64,000 nt of DNA from Thermosporothrix hazakensis (lineage in GTDB: Bacteria; Chloroflexota; Ktedonobacteria; Ktedonobacterales; Ktedonobacteraceae). The position numbers and the translations under genes are program-made. The stretch covers positions 1 to 64,000 of the forward strand of contig NZ_QKUF01000023.1 in NCBI RefSeq assembly GCF_003253565.1, given 5' to 3'. Under the pieces are notes generated by a model. That model made no database searches and was not told the origin of the DNA. It saw only the letters and a list, made by a program, of their open reading frames with translations. Below are positions 17,055 through 25,248 of this stretch, piece after piece; positions within the stretch are counted from its first letter, which is position 1, and every line of letters begins with the position of its first letter.

Positions 17055-17954
17055 ATGATTGATTGTGCCATTATTGGAGGCGGACCGGCCGGGTTGAGCG
17101 CTGCCCTTGTACTTGGTCGTGCGCGAAGGAGCGTTGTTGTTTTCGATGATAACCGACCTCGGAACGCGGTAACTCATGAGTCGCACGGCTTTTTGACCCG
17201 GGATGGGATCAAGCCGAGCGAGTTCCGGGCGACCGCGCATCGGGAAATAAGCGCATATCCATCGGTCGAAATGCGGTGGGCGCATGTCACTGCTGTTCGC
17301 AAGCAGGGCGACATCTTTGAAGTGCTTACGGACGATCAGGAGCCGCTTCAGGCGCGAATTGTTCTTCTTGCGACCGGGCTGAAAGAACAGCTTCCTGCCG
17401 TTGATGGCATCTACGATTATTATGGAACGAGCCTGTTCAACTGTCCGTACTGTGATGGTTGGGAGCTTCGGGATCAACCCCTTGTCCTCATCGCTGAGGG
17501 AGAGCGAACCTTCCATCTGGCAGAAACTATCTGGAATTGGAGCCGTGATCTTGTCGTATGCACGAATGGTCATACAGTTCTAAAGGATGAGCAGAAGCAG
17601 CTACTTCACAAGCATGGGATCCAGGTTGTGGAGGACCGCATTAGCGCATTGATTGGCTCGAACGGGCATCTGGAGCGCGTTGTCTTTGCCTCCGGAGAAG
17701 AGAGAAACTGTGTCGGCGGCTTTGTCCTGACAGAACTGTCGCAGGCTGCACCATTTGCTTCTCAGCTCGGGTGTGATATGAATGCAATGGGCGGAATTGT
17801 CACCAATCCGCAGGGGAGAACCAGCGTTCCCGGCGTCTATGCTGCGGGTGACGCGACACTGCAAGGCCCTGCACAGTTGATTCTTGCCGCCGCGCAGGGG
17901 AGCCAGGCCGCGATGCATATCAATGCCACATTGACCGAGCGTGCTTTTCATTGA
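17055..17954 (+). CDS. Thioredoxin-reductase-like FAD/NAD(P) oxidoreductase
   Basis: 299 residues. FAD-binding GGGPAGLSAALVLGRA starts at residue 8. The redox pair CPYC (C130, C133) sits in FNCPYCDG as in TrxR-like proteins. The second dinucleotide fold is degenerate: VLIAEGER replaces a GxGxxA motif, so NADPH binding is doubtful. PGVYAAGDAT closes the FAD site. ATG at 17055 follows AAAGGAAAGG. This shape matches the group paired with Rrf2 regulators and with ferredoxin-dependent or NADPH-independent TrxR-like enzymes. The real electron donor is unknown. Confidence 0.88.
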   Translation: MIDCAIIGGGPAGLSAALVLGRARRSVVVFDDNRPRNAVTHESHGFLTRDGIKPSEFRATAHREISAYPSVEMRWAHVTAVRKQGDIFEVLTDDQEPLQARIVLLATGLKEQLPAVDGIYDYYGTSLFNCPYCDGWELRDQPLVLIAEGERTFHLAETIWNWSRDLVVCTNGHTVLKDEQKQLLHKHGIQVVEDRISALIGSNGHLERVVFASGEERNCVGGFVLTELSQAAPFASQLGCDMNAMGGIVTNPQGRTSVPGVYAAGDATLQGPAQLILAAAQGSQAAMHINATLTERAFH

Positions 17955-17961
17955 GGGAAGG

Positions 17962-17997
17962 GAAGAACAGCCAGGGCATTCCGGCTGTTCTTCTTAT
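17962..17997. terminator. Bidirectional terminator
   Basis: GAAGAACAGCC (17962-17972) and GGCTGTTCTTC (17983-17993), an 11-bp perfect stem between convergent genes, with a T-rich side on both strands. Confidence 0.75.
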
Positions 17998-18005
17998 AGT
18001 ACGGA

Positions 18006-19031
18006 TCAGAGCTCGCCGTTGGGAAGAATTTGCGTTTTCAGACCCTCTCCACGGCGGACACGGTCAAGTGCCTTCGAGAAGTCTTCGAGGGGAAAGGCCT
18101 CTGTCAGCATCACGCTTGTGTCAATTGCGCCGCGGCTGACCAGATCAACGGCTTGCTGATACGAGTGCAGCACAGCCATCGATCCAACAATCGTGATCTC
18201 GTCATTGTAGATGCGAAACGGCGAGAGCGCGACTCTGGCTTCACTCGGGGCAACGCCAAAAATCATAAACTTACCGCCTCGTTTCACCGCTTGTAGAGCG
18301 CTTTCAATCGCGGGTGGCACGCCTGTTGCATCAATGACGCAGTCAAAGCCCGAAGGCTCAAGTGCCAGAATATCAATGAGGTTGTTGGCTGTCTGATAGG
18401 CGCCGAGCCTCTTCGCCAGCGCAAGCCGTTCCGTGTTGAGATCGAGCACCGCGACTCGTGAGGCGCCCCCACGCAGTGCCAGTTGCAACAGCAGCAAGCC
18501 CATTGTCCCCGCGCCAACGATCAACATGCTATCTCCCAGACTCGGTTGCAGGCGATGGATACCATGGACCGCGCAGGATACCGGCTCGATCAGTGCGGCC
18601 TCTCGGTATGAGACGCGTTCTGGTATGGGGTAGGCGTTGGCAGCAGGCACCGCGACATATTCGGCAAACGCGCCGTTGACCGTATCCCCGATCGCATTCC
18701 AGTTCTCGCACAGATTTCCCTTACCCACATGACAGAAGGCACAATGCCCGCAGAAAAGGGAGGGATCAACCGCAACGCGTGTCCCGATCGTGAAGGTCTC
18801 CCCCATCATCTCGGGGACCCGGGTTCCGACTGCCACAACTTCCCCGGCGAACTCATGCCCGGGGATGATCGGGTATGGTGTCGGCGGGAACTCCCCATCT
18901 GCAATATGAAGATCTGTACCGCAAATACCACAGGCTCCCACCTTGATGACCAGCTCTTCCGGGCCGGGCGTGGGATCGGGCACACTGCCTACCCGAATGG
19001 TTCCCGGTGTATCGATAATCACGGCTCGCAT
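18006..19031 (-). CDS. Zinc-dependent alcohol/polyol dehydrogenase
   Basis: 341 residues of the medium-chain dehydrogenase family. Catalytic zinc ligands are C37, H59 and E60 (GHE). Structural zinc cysteines are C94, C97, C100 and C108. The cofactor fold has VGAGTMGLLLLQLA and an acidic VLDLNTE, indicating NAD+. It resembles threonine, arabitol or sorbitol dehydrogenases. The ATG at 19031 is preceded by GAAAGGAG. The gene follows a related dehydrogenase after 39 bases and is surely cotranscribed, forming a polyol/sugar oxidation pair. Confidence 0.9.
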   Translation of the reverse strand: MRAVIIDTPGTIRVGSVPDPTPGPEELVIKVGACGICGTDLHIADGEFPPTPYPIIPGHEFAGEVVAVGTRVPEMMGETFTIGTRVAVDPSLFCGHCAFCHVGKGNLCENWNAIGDTVNGAFAEYVAVPAANAYPIPERVSYREAALIEPVSCAVHGIHRLQPSLGDSMLIVGAGTMGLLLLQLALRGGASRVAVLDLNTERLALAKRLGAYQTANNLIDILALEPSGFDCVIDATGVPPAIESALQAVKRGGKFMIFGVAPSEARVALSPFRIYNDEITIVGSMAVLHSYQQAVDLVSRGAIDTSVMLTEAFPLEDFSKALDRVRRGEGLKTQILPNGEL

Positions 19032-19070
19032 GCTCTGGGCTCTCCTTTCCCGAATGCAGATGACAACGCG

Positions 19071-20096
19071 CTACGACCGTTCTGGCACAACAATGGGCTT
19101 GATATTTGCCGGATCATTTTTCGCGGCCTGTAGCGCTTGCTCCGTCTGTTCCAGTGAATAGTAGCTGGTGATGATCGACTTGATATCGACGTGACCCGAG
19201 GCTACCAGTGCGATCGCATCCCGGTAGGTGTTCGCATAGCGGAAGATGCCTGTAAGCTCGATTTCATTGTTCTGGATGAACGCCAGCGGAATGCTTGTTT
19301 CCTCTCCTGGCCCCATACCAACAACGACGGCCCGCCCGGCAGGCCGAAGCGAGCGTATCCCATTCTGGAGAGCGCTGCGATTCCCCGAACACTCGATCAG
19401 CACATCAGCATCCAGCTTGGCATCAGTCAGCGTTTCCTGCGCAACGTTCACGGTTCGTGTTGCACCAAGCGTTCGCGCTATCTCCAGCCGCTGAGGAAAC
19501 ACATCGGTCACGATCACATCGGTTGCACCGAGCGCCAGAGCAACCTTCATCGATACAAGACCGATAGGACCGGCTCCGGTAATCAGGACGCGATCGCCTC
19601 CCTGGAGCCGCGCCTTGCGACAGGCCCATAACCCGACCGAAAGAGGCTCCATCAGGGCACCTTCCTCGAATGATATCTTATCAGGGAGCGGATACGCGAA
19701 ATCAGCGGGAATCGTGACGTAGTTGGTAAAGGCGCCGTCAACGGGAGGTGTGCCAAAGAACTGCACGTTGCGACAGAGATTATAGCGACCGTGACGGCAT
19801 TCCCGGCACATTCGACAGGGAACACCCGGCTCGATCGCCACCCGCTGCCCGATCCTGGCCCTATCAACTCCCTCGCCTACTTCAACAATCGTGCCTGCCG
19901 ATTCGTGACCCAGGATAAGCGGCTTCTGAACAAGAAAAGAGCCAATGCGCCCATGCTCGTAGTAGTGGACATCAGAGCCACAGACGCCCACAGCTTTGAT
20001 TTCAACCAGCACTTCGTGAGGCCCCGGAACGGGCTTCGGCCTTTCTTCCAGCCGAATATCATGGGGCGCATAGAGTACTGCTGCTTGATTTCTCAT
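19071..20096 (-). CDS. Sorbitol/xylitol-type zinc dehydrogenase
   Basis: 341 residues. C39, H64 and E65 form the catalytic zinc site. C94, C97, C100 and C108 form the structural zinc site. The stretch CGSDVHYYEHGRIG is characteristic of sorbitol (L-iditol) and xylitol dehydrogenases. The cofactor loop is ITGAGPIGLVSM, with VTDVFPQRL for NAD+. First gene of the two-gene dehydrogenase operon. It likely converts a polyol to a ketose, with the downstream enzyme acting on a related intermediate. Confidence 0.9.
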   Translation of the reverse strand: MRNQAAVLYAPHDIRLEERPKPVPGPHEVLVEIKAVGVCGSDVHYYEHGRIGSFLVQKPLILGHESAGTIVEVGEGVDRARIGQRVAIEPGVPCRMCRECRHGRYNLCRNVQFFGTPPVDGAFTNYVTIPADFAYPLPDKISFEEGALMEPLSVGLWACRKARLQGGDRVLITGAGPIGLVSMKVALALGATDVIVTDVFPQRLEIARTLGATRTVNVAQETLTDAKLDADVLIECSGNRSALQNGIRSLRPAGRAVVVGMGPGEETSIPLAFIQNNEIELTGIFRYANTYRDAIALVASGHVDIKSIITSYYSLEQTEQALQAAKNDPANIKPIVVPERS

Positions 20097-20190
20097 GCTC
20101 CTGGTCCTTTCTAACAGCTATATCTTTCTTCTCTTGTTTATTGTACCGCTTCAGACGCCAATACCGATACATAGTGCAAGGCAGACAACC

Positions 20191-20223
20191 CAAAAAAGCC
20201 AGCCTCCTGTCAGAAGGCTGGCC
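20191..20223 (-). terminator. Terminator of the VOC gene
   Basis: On the minus strand GCCAGCCT and AGGCTGGC (20222-20215 and 20205-20198) form an 8-bp stem followed by six T (20197-20192). Confidence 0.8.
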
Positions 20224-20242
20224 GTTGGAATGCGAAGCGCTT

Positions 20243-20617
20243 TTAGCGAGCCGGGGGAGCGAAGACACCGAACTCGTTTCCATCAAGGTCGGCGAACTGA
20301 AGCCATTTTCCCCACGGCTCGTTAGAAAGCTCATGGGTAATGGTCACTCCTCGGCTCTTGAGCTCTTTGTACGTTGCTTCAATATCGTCTGTGTACAGGA
20401 TGAAGCCTGTCATCCCTGTTCTGTCGGGGACGCTTTGACCACGCAGACCGAGGATGAGATGCGTTTGGGTTCCGGGTAGCGCGACTTCAAGCCAGCGCTC
20501 AGTTTCGCTCATCGGGGTATCGATGATCTTTTCAAAACCAAGCGTGTTAATGTAGAAGTCGAGTGCCTTATCCTGATCGTTGACGCCAACTGAAATGGCT
20601 CCAAATTTGGTGAACAT
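20243..20617 (-). CDS. VOC-superfamily (glyoxalase/bleomycin-resistance) protein
   Basis: 124 residues, one VOC module of paired beta-alpha-beta-beta-beta units. The first half has GAISVGVNDQDKALDFYINT, the second GFILYTDDIEATYKELKSRG then FADLDGNEFGV. The metal-ligand pattern is weak: no His at the first strand, Glu at the last. It may bind an antibiotic or act as a simple binding protein. ATG follows GGAAAGGATAAAG. Own terminator. Confidence 0.87.
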   Translation of the reverse strand: MFTKFGAISVGVNDQDKALDFYINTLGFEKIIDTPMSETERWLEVALPGTQTHLILGLRGQSVPDRTGMTGFILYTDDIEATYKELKSRGVTITHELSNEPWGKWLQFADLDGNEFGVFAPPAR

Positions 20618-20715
20618 GGCTTCTTTATCCTTTCCATTGCTCTATTGGTTTCAGTATAGCGTCTCAATCAGTCGGCGGCTTCTTTGATCTTGCTCAATAT
20701 CAGGCAAGCAGGCCT

Positions 20716-20994
20716 TTAGAAGATTTTGTAGCCCCTCTCTTTTGCCCACTCTGTCGCCTGAGTATAGGCGCGTTTTTCTGAGGAGTCGATGGCGCGATAG
20801 AGTGGCTCTTTGTGCAAATAATCAAGGATGGTTAGAAGGTCCATTCCCTGATCAAAATAGTAGTCGAGGTCGATGGTATCGACGCGGTAGACCGAGTAGA
20901 TCGCCTGCTTGACGGCGTCTTTGCGGTGTAGCGGTGGGATCTCGTATCCCTCATGGACGATGACAACCGTAATATCAAGCTGATTCAATGACAT
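20716..20994 (-). CDS. Small conserved-looking hypothetical protein
   Basis: 92 residues, start behind GGAGGGAGAGGAG. Sequence shows a strand DITVVIVHEGYEIP, a helix HRKDAVKQAIYSVY, an acidic segment DTIDLDYYFDQGMDLL, and a C-terminal helix EKRAYTQATEWAKERGYKIF. Mixed alpha/beta, soluble. I do not recognise the family. Codon use and ribosome binding site support a real gene. Confidence 0.6.
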   Translation of the reverse strand: MSLNQLDITVVIVHEGYEIPPLHRKDAVKQAIYSVYRVDTIDLDYYFDQGMDLLTILDYLHKEPLYRAIDSSEKRAYTQATEWAKERGYKIF

Positions 20995-21314
20995 CTCCTC
21001 TCCCTCCTGTCAGGTTGTGCACTGCCTTCTAAGAGATTGTGGCAGGATACAGCGATTTTTATGTATTGAATCCGGTACCGCTTTCCTTTTATCTAACGCA
21101 TATCTTGCTCATTTGTCAAGTGACAAAAGGTAGATATAGTAGAATGATAGAAGATGCTGTGAACCGATGTGAAGGAGATGTTGAGCAATATTGGATAAGC
21201 GTATTCAGTTTTATCATATTTGCCTCTCCATAGAGAGTTGAAATGTTATTCCGTATCTCTTCTGCAAGGCAAGTACATGAAGATGAAAATCGGTAGGGAG
21301 AAAGTAGTGCATAT
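20995..21314. other. Intergenic region without recognised gene
   Basis: AT-rich gap between divergent genes. It probably contains promoters for the 92-residue protein and for the CPBP pseudogene. Confidence 0.4.
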
Positions 21315-22094
21315 ATGGTGCATCACCACAATCAAGAAGATACAAGGTCGTTGCTGGCATTCTTTGTTCTTGTCTTCGCGCTGGCTCTTCCATTCTGGCT
21401 GCCTGGCGTTTTCGTGGATCACCTGCCACTGCCGTTCCCTCTCCCGGCCAGCGCCCTTCAAGCCGTGTGCCCGATGCTGGCGACGCTGCTGTCCCGAGAG
21501 AAGCGGACCGGAAGCATAAAGCGGCTGTTTGTGTGGGGGTTCGATGCGAAAATCATCACGCGCCCGATCTGGTATGTGCCTGTTCTGCTCTTCAATCCGT
21601 GTCTCATGGCGCTTGCATATGGGGTGATGCTCCTTCTGGGAAGGTCGTTGCCCGCTCCATCTCTCCCCGTTTTGCTGGTTCTGCCTTTCTTTGGCTCTTC
21701 TTGCTTACGGCACTCTGCGAGGAGGTCGGTTAGATGGGGTATGCTGCGCCCCGCCTGCAAGCGAGGTGGAGCGCGTTGACATCTGCCCTGATCCTGGGCG
21801 CTTTTTCACCTTGTTCCCTGGCTTTCAATCCATCCGCCTGTCTGGATTGTGGGTCAGTGTCTCTCCGCGATCGGGCTGCGCATTGTGATGTTCTGGATCT
21901 CGAACAATACCAGGATTGCCGTGATACTCTTTCATTGCATGATCAACGTCAGCGAGTTCTTCTTTCCTGTGTATGGTTCGCATTACGATCCAGTGTTGAG
22001 TGGAAGCATCACAATGGTGCTTCTGTCACCCTTGCTCTGGGGGCCGAAGACGCTTGCCGGTTTTGCGCCCCTGCGACGTGCTACAGGGCGATAA
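21315..22094 (+). pseudogene. CPBP (Abi/CAAX) intramembrane protease, decayed
   Basis: Three frames together give one CPBP-type membrane protease. Segment 1 from 21315 has ALPFWLPGVFV and LMALAYGVMLLLG. Segment 2, shifted by about 21690, has FLLTALCEEVG, then a TAG at 21734-21736 minus one codon where the family has Trp, then MGYAAPRLQARW. Segment 3, shifted again near 21800, has GLRIVMFWISNNT and ILFHCMINVSEFFFP. EE of CEEVG would be the zinc-site glutamates; the second and third motifs (HxxW-like and H-x-x-x-N) also survive as FHCMIN. Two frameshifts plus a nonsense codon rule out a normal product. Family members process prenylated or bacteriocin-related substrates. Confidence 0.75.
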
Positions 22095-22515
22095 TTTCCC
22101 GCTTGTCGAGAAAGAGCTGACCGCCACAATAGATGTTTCGGCGGCGAAACGGTTCGGGCGTTGTTTCTTCAAGCCACTGCTGAATCTCGGGGTCGAGATA
22201 GTGAACATCGTACCACGGCGTATCCAGTGCCTGTGCTTCTGGACTCTCAAAGACCCAACGAGGGCAGGGTAGCGCGTAGAGCTGGCAGAGGTATTCAACG
22301 GTTGCTGCCAGAAAACAGGCCCAACGGCGCTCTATAAGTGTCGGATGAGCCCGGAAGCGTGGCCTTTCCGCGATCAGGTCCCGTTGCCTGTCAGTGGCAT
22401 AGAGAAACCAATCATTCAAGAAATTACCCAGCGCAACCCACGGCTCCTCACCAGCACAGATGTCCTCATAGACACGCGCTATTGTCTGTAAGGGCTCTCC
22501 TAACCGCATCGGCAT
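22081..22515 (-). CDS. Partner protein of a nucleotidyltransferase module
   Basis: 144 residues from ATG 22515 with AAGGAG seven bases upstream. Mostly helical and acidic-aromatic. Landmarks are LGNFLNDWFLYATDRQRDLI, then ERRWACFLAATVEYLCQLYALPCPRWV, and a conserved-looking C-terminus TTPEPFRRRNIYCGGQLF. I recall similar proteins next to DUF6036-like nucleotidyltransferases in actinobacteria and Chloroflexi, always as a pair. It starts 31 bases after that gene ends. Possible roles are antitoxin or substrate adaptor. Its 3' end overlaps the decayed CPBP gene. Confidence 0.7.
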   Translation of the reverse strand: MPMRLGEPLQTIARVYEDICAGEEPWVALGNFLNDWFLYATDRQRDLIAERPRFRAHPTLIERRWACFLAATVEYLCQLYALPCPRWVFESPEAQALDTPWYDVHYLDPEIQQWLEETTPEPFRRRNIYCGGQLFLDKREIIAL

Positions 22516-22546
22516 GGACACACTCCTTTCTCATCATGCTGACCCA

Positions 22547-23104
22547 TCATTCTCGAAAGTAGGAACGCAACAGGAGCGGTAAGCGGCGTTGTTGCTGTTC
22601 TCCCTGAGAGATATACCGATCAAGAAGCGCCTGCGCTGAAGCATAATCCGTGATCCCGAGCAGCCGAAAGAGTGCGCTGATATCAGGCCGATCTTTCTGG
22701 CGATGCACCAGTAGCTTCTGAAGCAGCACATACTCGGGCTCGGGAAGGGAGACTTCAAGGACTCGATACTTTCGCCACGGCCGGCGCTTTTGGGGCAGAT
22801 ACCCGGAGGGTTGTAAGGCACCCAGACGAATGGTGTTGAACCAGAGTGGATGCAGATGCAGACGTTCAGCCACCATCTGGATCGCCTGATGAAGTGCAAC
22901 GGCCAGGGGTATGCCGGTTGCCTGATCGCGCTCGCTTCCGATGAAAGGGTATACGTCAATATCATTCGTTGCTCGACGCGTATTCACGGTGATAGCAATA
23001 TAAGCTCCACCAAGCAATAACACCGGCAAAGGAGTGATGATCCCTTGATCTACTAAAGCTTGATCTAACGCCTGTAGATACTGCTCTATCTCCTGTGCTC
23101 GCAT
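22547..23104 (-). CDS. DUF6036-like nucleotidyltransferase
   Basis: 185 residues. The core LLLGGAYIAITVNTRRATND followed by IDVYPF matches the nucleotidyltransferase pattern: GG in the first helix, then R-x-T-x-D-I-D-V with the metal-binding aspartates. A later segment YVLLQKLLVHRQKDRPDISALFRLLGI matches the K-x-x-A-R-x-x-K-D-x-x-D-I helix found in MNT and AbiEii-like proteins. I chose ATG 23104 with AGGGGA five bases upstream. Enzymes of this fold transfer nucleotides to proteins or tRNA and often act as toxins. With its partner it forms a two-gene module that looks like a toxin-antitoxin system; this is inference. Confidence 0.75.
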   Translation of the reverse strand: MRAQEIEQYLQALDQALVDQGIITPLPVLLLGGAYIAITVNTRRATNDIDVYPFIGSERDQATGIPLAVALHQAIQMVAERLHLHPLWFNTIRLGALQPSGYLPQKRRPWRKYRVLEVSLPEPEYVLLQKLLVHRQKDRPDISALFRLLGITDYASAQALLDRYISQGEQQQRRLPLLLRSYFRE

Positions 23105-23653
23105 CACGTTCCCCTTCCGTTCTCTTGTATTGTACTGTCAGTGCAAACTGTTTTTCAAGTATTTGTTTTGTCGAATAAGAGGCAAAACGCCGCGTACTGC
23201 GTAGAAGATGCGAGATACTTCAAGAGCCTGCAACCTGTTGCGTGCAATAAGCCTGCTCTGTGCATACATCTTGCACCTCTCGGACTGATAGAAGCGATGG
23301 ACAGAGCGCTCAATGTTTGCCCTCTCCAGGAGCACCGTTCAGGGAGGGGGCGCTTATTGCCACCGGATAGAACACCATCTGAGATGACATTGCATGACAT
23401 CCCTTCATAATGAGTAGAGAAAGCTGCTAAGGTGGCTGATCAGATCGATCGCTCTTTCTTCAGCATACTGAAAAAGCGGGACAGAATGCAAATCCAGAAG
23501 CCGCTTGTCCCTGGCTGCCTGCTTATGGCGTTGGCAACATAGCGAAAGCGAAACTGTACTCAACCGCCTGGGAGTAACAAGACCCAGTGTGCTTTGTCCG
23601 TTTGCCTGAAAGCCTCCGAGTGATGCAAGGAGGTGTATTTTCCCCTGGCCGTC
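23105..23653. other. Intergenic region upstream of the repeat
   Basis: No gene recognised. Short frames on both strands lack ribosome binding sites. It carries the promoter side of the nucleotidyltransferase module. Confidence 0.4.
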
Positions 23654-23937
23654 GAGGGTCTGCTTTGGATTCCCCCGGCTGTCGAGAAAAAAGCAAGTTC
23701 AAGTGAAGAGGAAAGCCCGTGAAAAGGCTCAGAGAGCGGCTTGAGTGATATACCGAGGGTCTGCTTTGGATTCCCCCGGCTGTCGAGAAAAAAGCAAGTA
23801 CAAGCGAAGAGAAAAGCCCGTGAAAAGGCTCAGAGAGCGGCTTGAGTGATATACCGAGGGTCTGCTTTTGGTTGGTGGTCCCGGCAATGCAAAGGGGGTG
23901 TATTTTTACGATGGGCGGGCGAGGGTCTGCTTTTGGT
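23654..23937. repeat. 101-bp tandem repeat with extra core copies
   Basis: The unit starts GAGGGTCTGCTTTGGATTCC. Near-identical copies begin at 23654 and 23755, and a third is truncated at 23856 after its first 16 bases. A fourth core GAGGGTCTGCTTTTGG starts at 23921. Spacing is 101, 101 and 65 bases, so it is not CRISPR. The two full copies differ at only a few positions. Reverse-strand frames through the repeats are open but have repetitive, non-protein-like content. GTGTATTTT near cores at 23634 and 23899 suggests the core belongs to a larger composite repeat. Confidence 0.85.
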
Positions 23938-24021
23938 GGTGGCAAGGAATGTATTTGCAGACCCCCTTTGTGTGTGTGTGCGTGGAAATGATGGGCTATC
24001 GTCTCCCGTTGCGTGTCGTGG

Positions 24022-24483
24022 TTATTGTTGTTCTATGCTTGTTGCTCGCCCGCCTTCACATGCGGTGCAGAGCCCTTTCAGCAGATAGAGATGAGGTCTT
24101 CCGATTGATTCGGAAAGCGTGGCCCGGTTGGTCTGCGGGATCGAGAACGAGTGTGGACCACCACAATAGATAGGCGTGTCCAGCGTTACGACAGGTGCTC
24201 CTTTGTCCAGTTCGGCTTCTTCCTCTGCCTGATCGGCAAGCAGCTTGTCCAGTGTGGCGCAGATCCAGCCCTGTTCCTCTTTGGAAATGGGCCCGATGAG
24301 ATCCGCATATTGATGTGGCTGCATCTGAACGATAATCCCTCCTGGTGCTGTGATCTCGATCAGTGGGTCTTCGTCAAGGAGTGGGGCAACGAAGAGAATG
24401 CGTGCCGGGATATCATTGACCGACAGGCCGTTCTGATGCCGCTTTACCTCTACAACATTGCCATCGATGTCTTGTACAAGCAT
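24022..24483 (-). CDS. Hypothetical protein with C-terminal cysteines
   Basis: 153 residues from ATG 24483, chosen because GAGGAG lies eight bases upstream (an ATG at 24510 is weaker). The N-terminal half is beta-rich: VQDIDGNVVEVKRHQ, then ARILFVAPLLDEDPLIEITA. A helix EEQGWICATLDKLLADQAEEEAEL follows. The end has PIYCGGPHSFS and LLKGLCTACEGG; the C-x-x-C pair and earlier Cys could bind zinc. I do not recognise the family. Confidence 0.55.
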   Translation of the reverse strand: MLVQDIDGNVVEVKRHQNGLSVNDIPARILFVAPLLDEDPLIEITAPGGIIVQMQPHQYADLIGPISKEEQGWICATLDKLLADQAEEEAELDKGAPVVTLDTPIYCGGPHSFSIPQTNRATLSESIGRPHLYLLKGLCTACEGGRATSIEQQ

Positions 24484-24544
24484 GGCCGTTTTCTCCTCTT
24501 TGAGCTTCATCTACTTCTTGCTGCAACCCGTTTGCTGTTCTGCA

Positions 24545-24690
24545 AACCTGTGTTACAATGACAACAGGCAACTTCTGCCTGTTACGGGGAAGCCCGCGTG
24601 CCGAGATGCACACCCTCACACGTCGGGCTTCCGCTGGTATCGCTCATGGAGAGCGGTCCCAGCCGGGTTGAAACCCGGTCTACTGGTTTG
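24545..24690 (+). ncRNA. Candidate orphan omega-RNA-like (HEARO/TnpB-type) structure
   Basis: Three hairpins lie in a row. AACAGGCA/TGCCTGTT at 24563-24583 is perfect with a 5-base loop. GGAAGCCCG-CGTG pairs with CACG-T-CGGGCTTCC at about 24588-24633. CCGGG-TTGAAA-CCCGG lies near 24664-24680, inside CCAG/CTGG. The block GCGTGCCGAGATGCAC...CACGTCGGGC resembles, from memory, scaffolds of IscB/TnpB omega RNAs, which are abundant in Ktedonobacter. No IscB or TnpB gene is adjacent, so it would be a standalone copy or a remnant. The family match is not verified. Confidence 0.35.
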
Positions 24691-25248
24691 AACGAACGAA
24701 TCACTTTTCTGTATCGCTGATGTTTCTGACTATCCATCTTTCCTTGCTTCGCTTGCTTTTCCTGCCCTGGTTGCGAGAGATCTTTCTGACATAATACATT
24801 TGCTCTACGAGCTGCTTCTTTTTGTACTATGCATTCCTTCCTTTTATGTCTATCTTCATCTGTAGAGAAAAGAGATCTGTTGTTTGCTGGAATGCTTTCT
24901 GTTGACAGGATCGCTGCCTGCTCTCTGGCTTTATAATGCAATGATGCGCTTTCCCCGGTGCAGGTAAGGGTGGAAGAGATACAGCATGCAAGAACAATGG
25001 ATGTGTAGGGTGTCTTATGGCTGCTCGCGCCTGTTGCTTCCTGCACGAAGAGCGTGCTTCTTGAGATCGGCGGCGGTCGATAGCAAGCGACCCTGCTCGT
25101 GAGCGCTTTTCTGTGTGTGAAGAGGTCGGACAAAAGGGGATACGCTCTCGTTATGCGGAGAGAAAAGCTGTGCTCCATTCAACAAGAGCACAGCTTTCTC
25201 CGAGATGTTCTCTCTTTGGCTTTGCCAGGATGATTGCTATGTGATTCC
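24691..25248. other. Gap without recognised gene
   Basis: A long open frame exists on the minus strand (25178-24582), but it crosses the hairpin cluster, lacks a ribosome binding site and has non-protein-like composition, so I do not call it. The stretch may contain a terminator for the Bell-like gene (AGCTGTGCTC... GAGCACAGCT, about 25167-25194). Confidence 0.4.
25167..25194 (-). terminator. Hairpin downstream of the Bell-like gene
   Basis: AGCTGTGCTC (25167-25176) and GAGCACAGCT (25185-25194) form a perfect 10-bp stem with flanking AAG/CTT pairs extending it. It lies 55 bases after the stop of the minus-strand gene. Confidence 0.6.

Noticed and set aside
23654-23937. CRISPR array
   Set aside because: Only four core copies, spacing 101/101/65, and the 'spacers' are themselves repeated.
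23523-23945. Long minus-strand frame across the 101-bp repeats
   Set aside because: Its length comes from the repeated DNA; residues are low-complexity and there is no start signal.
24582-25178. 198-codon minus-strand frame
   Set aside because: It crosses the three-hairpin cluster, lacks a ribosome binding site and has no recognisable fold or composition.
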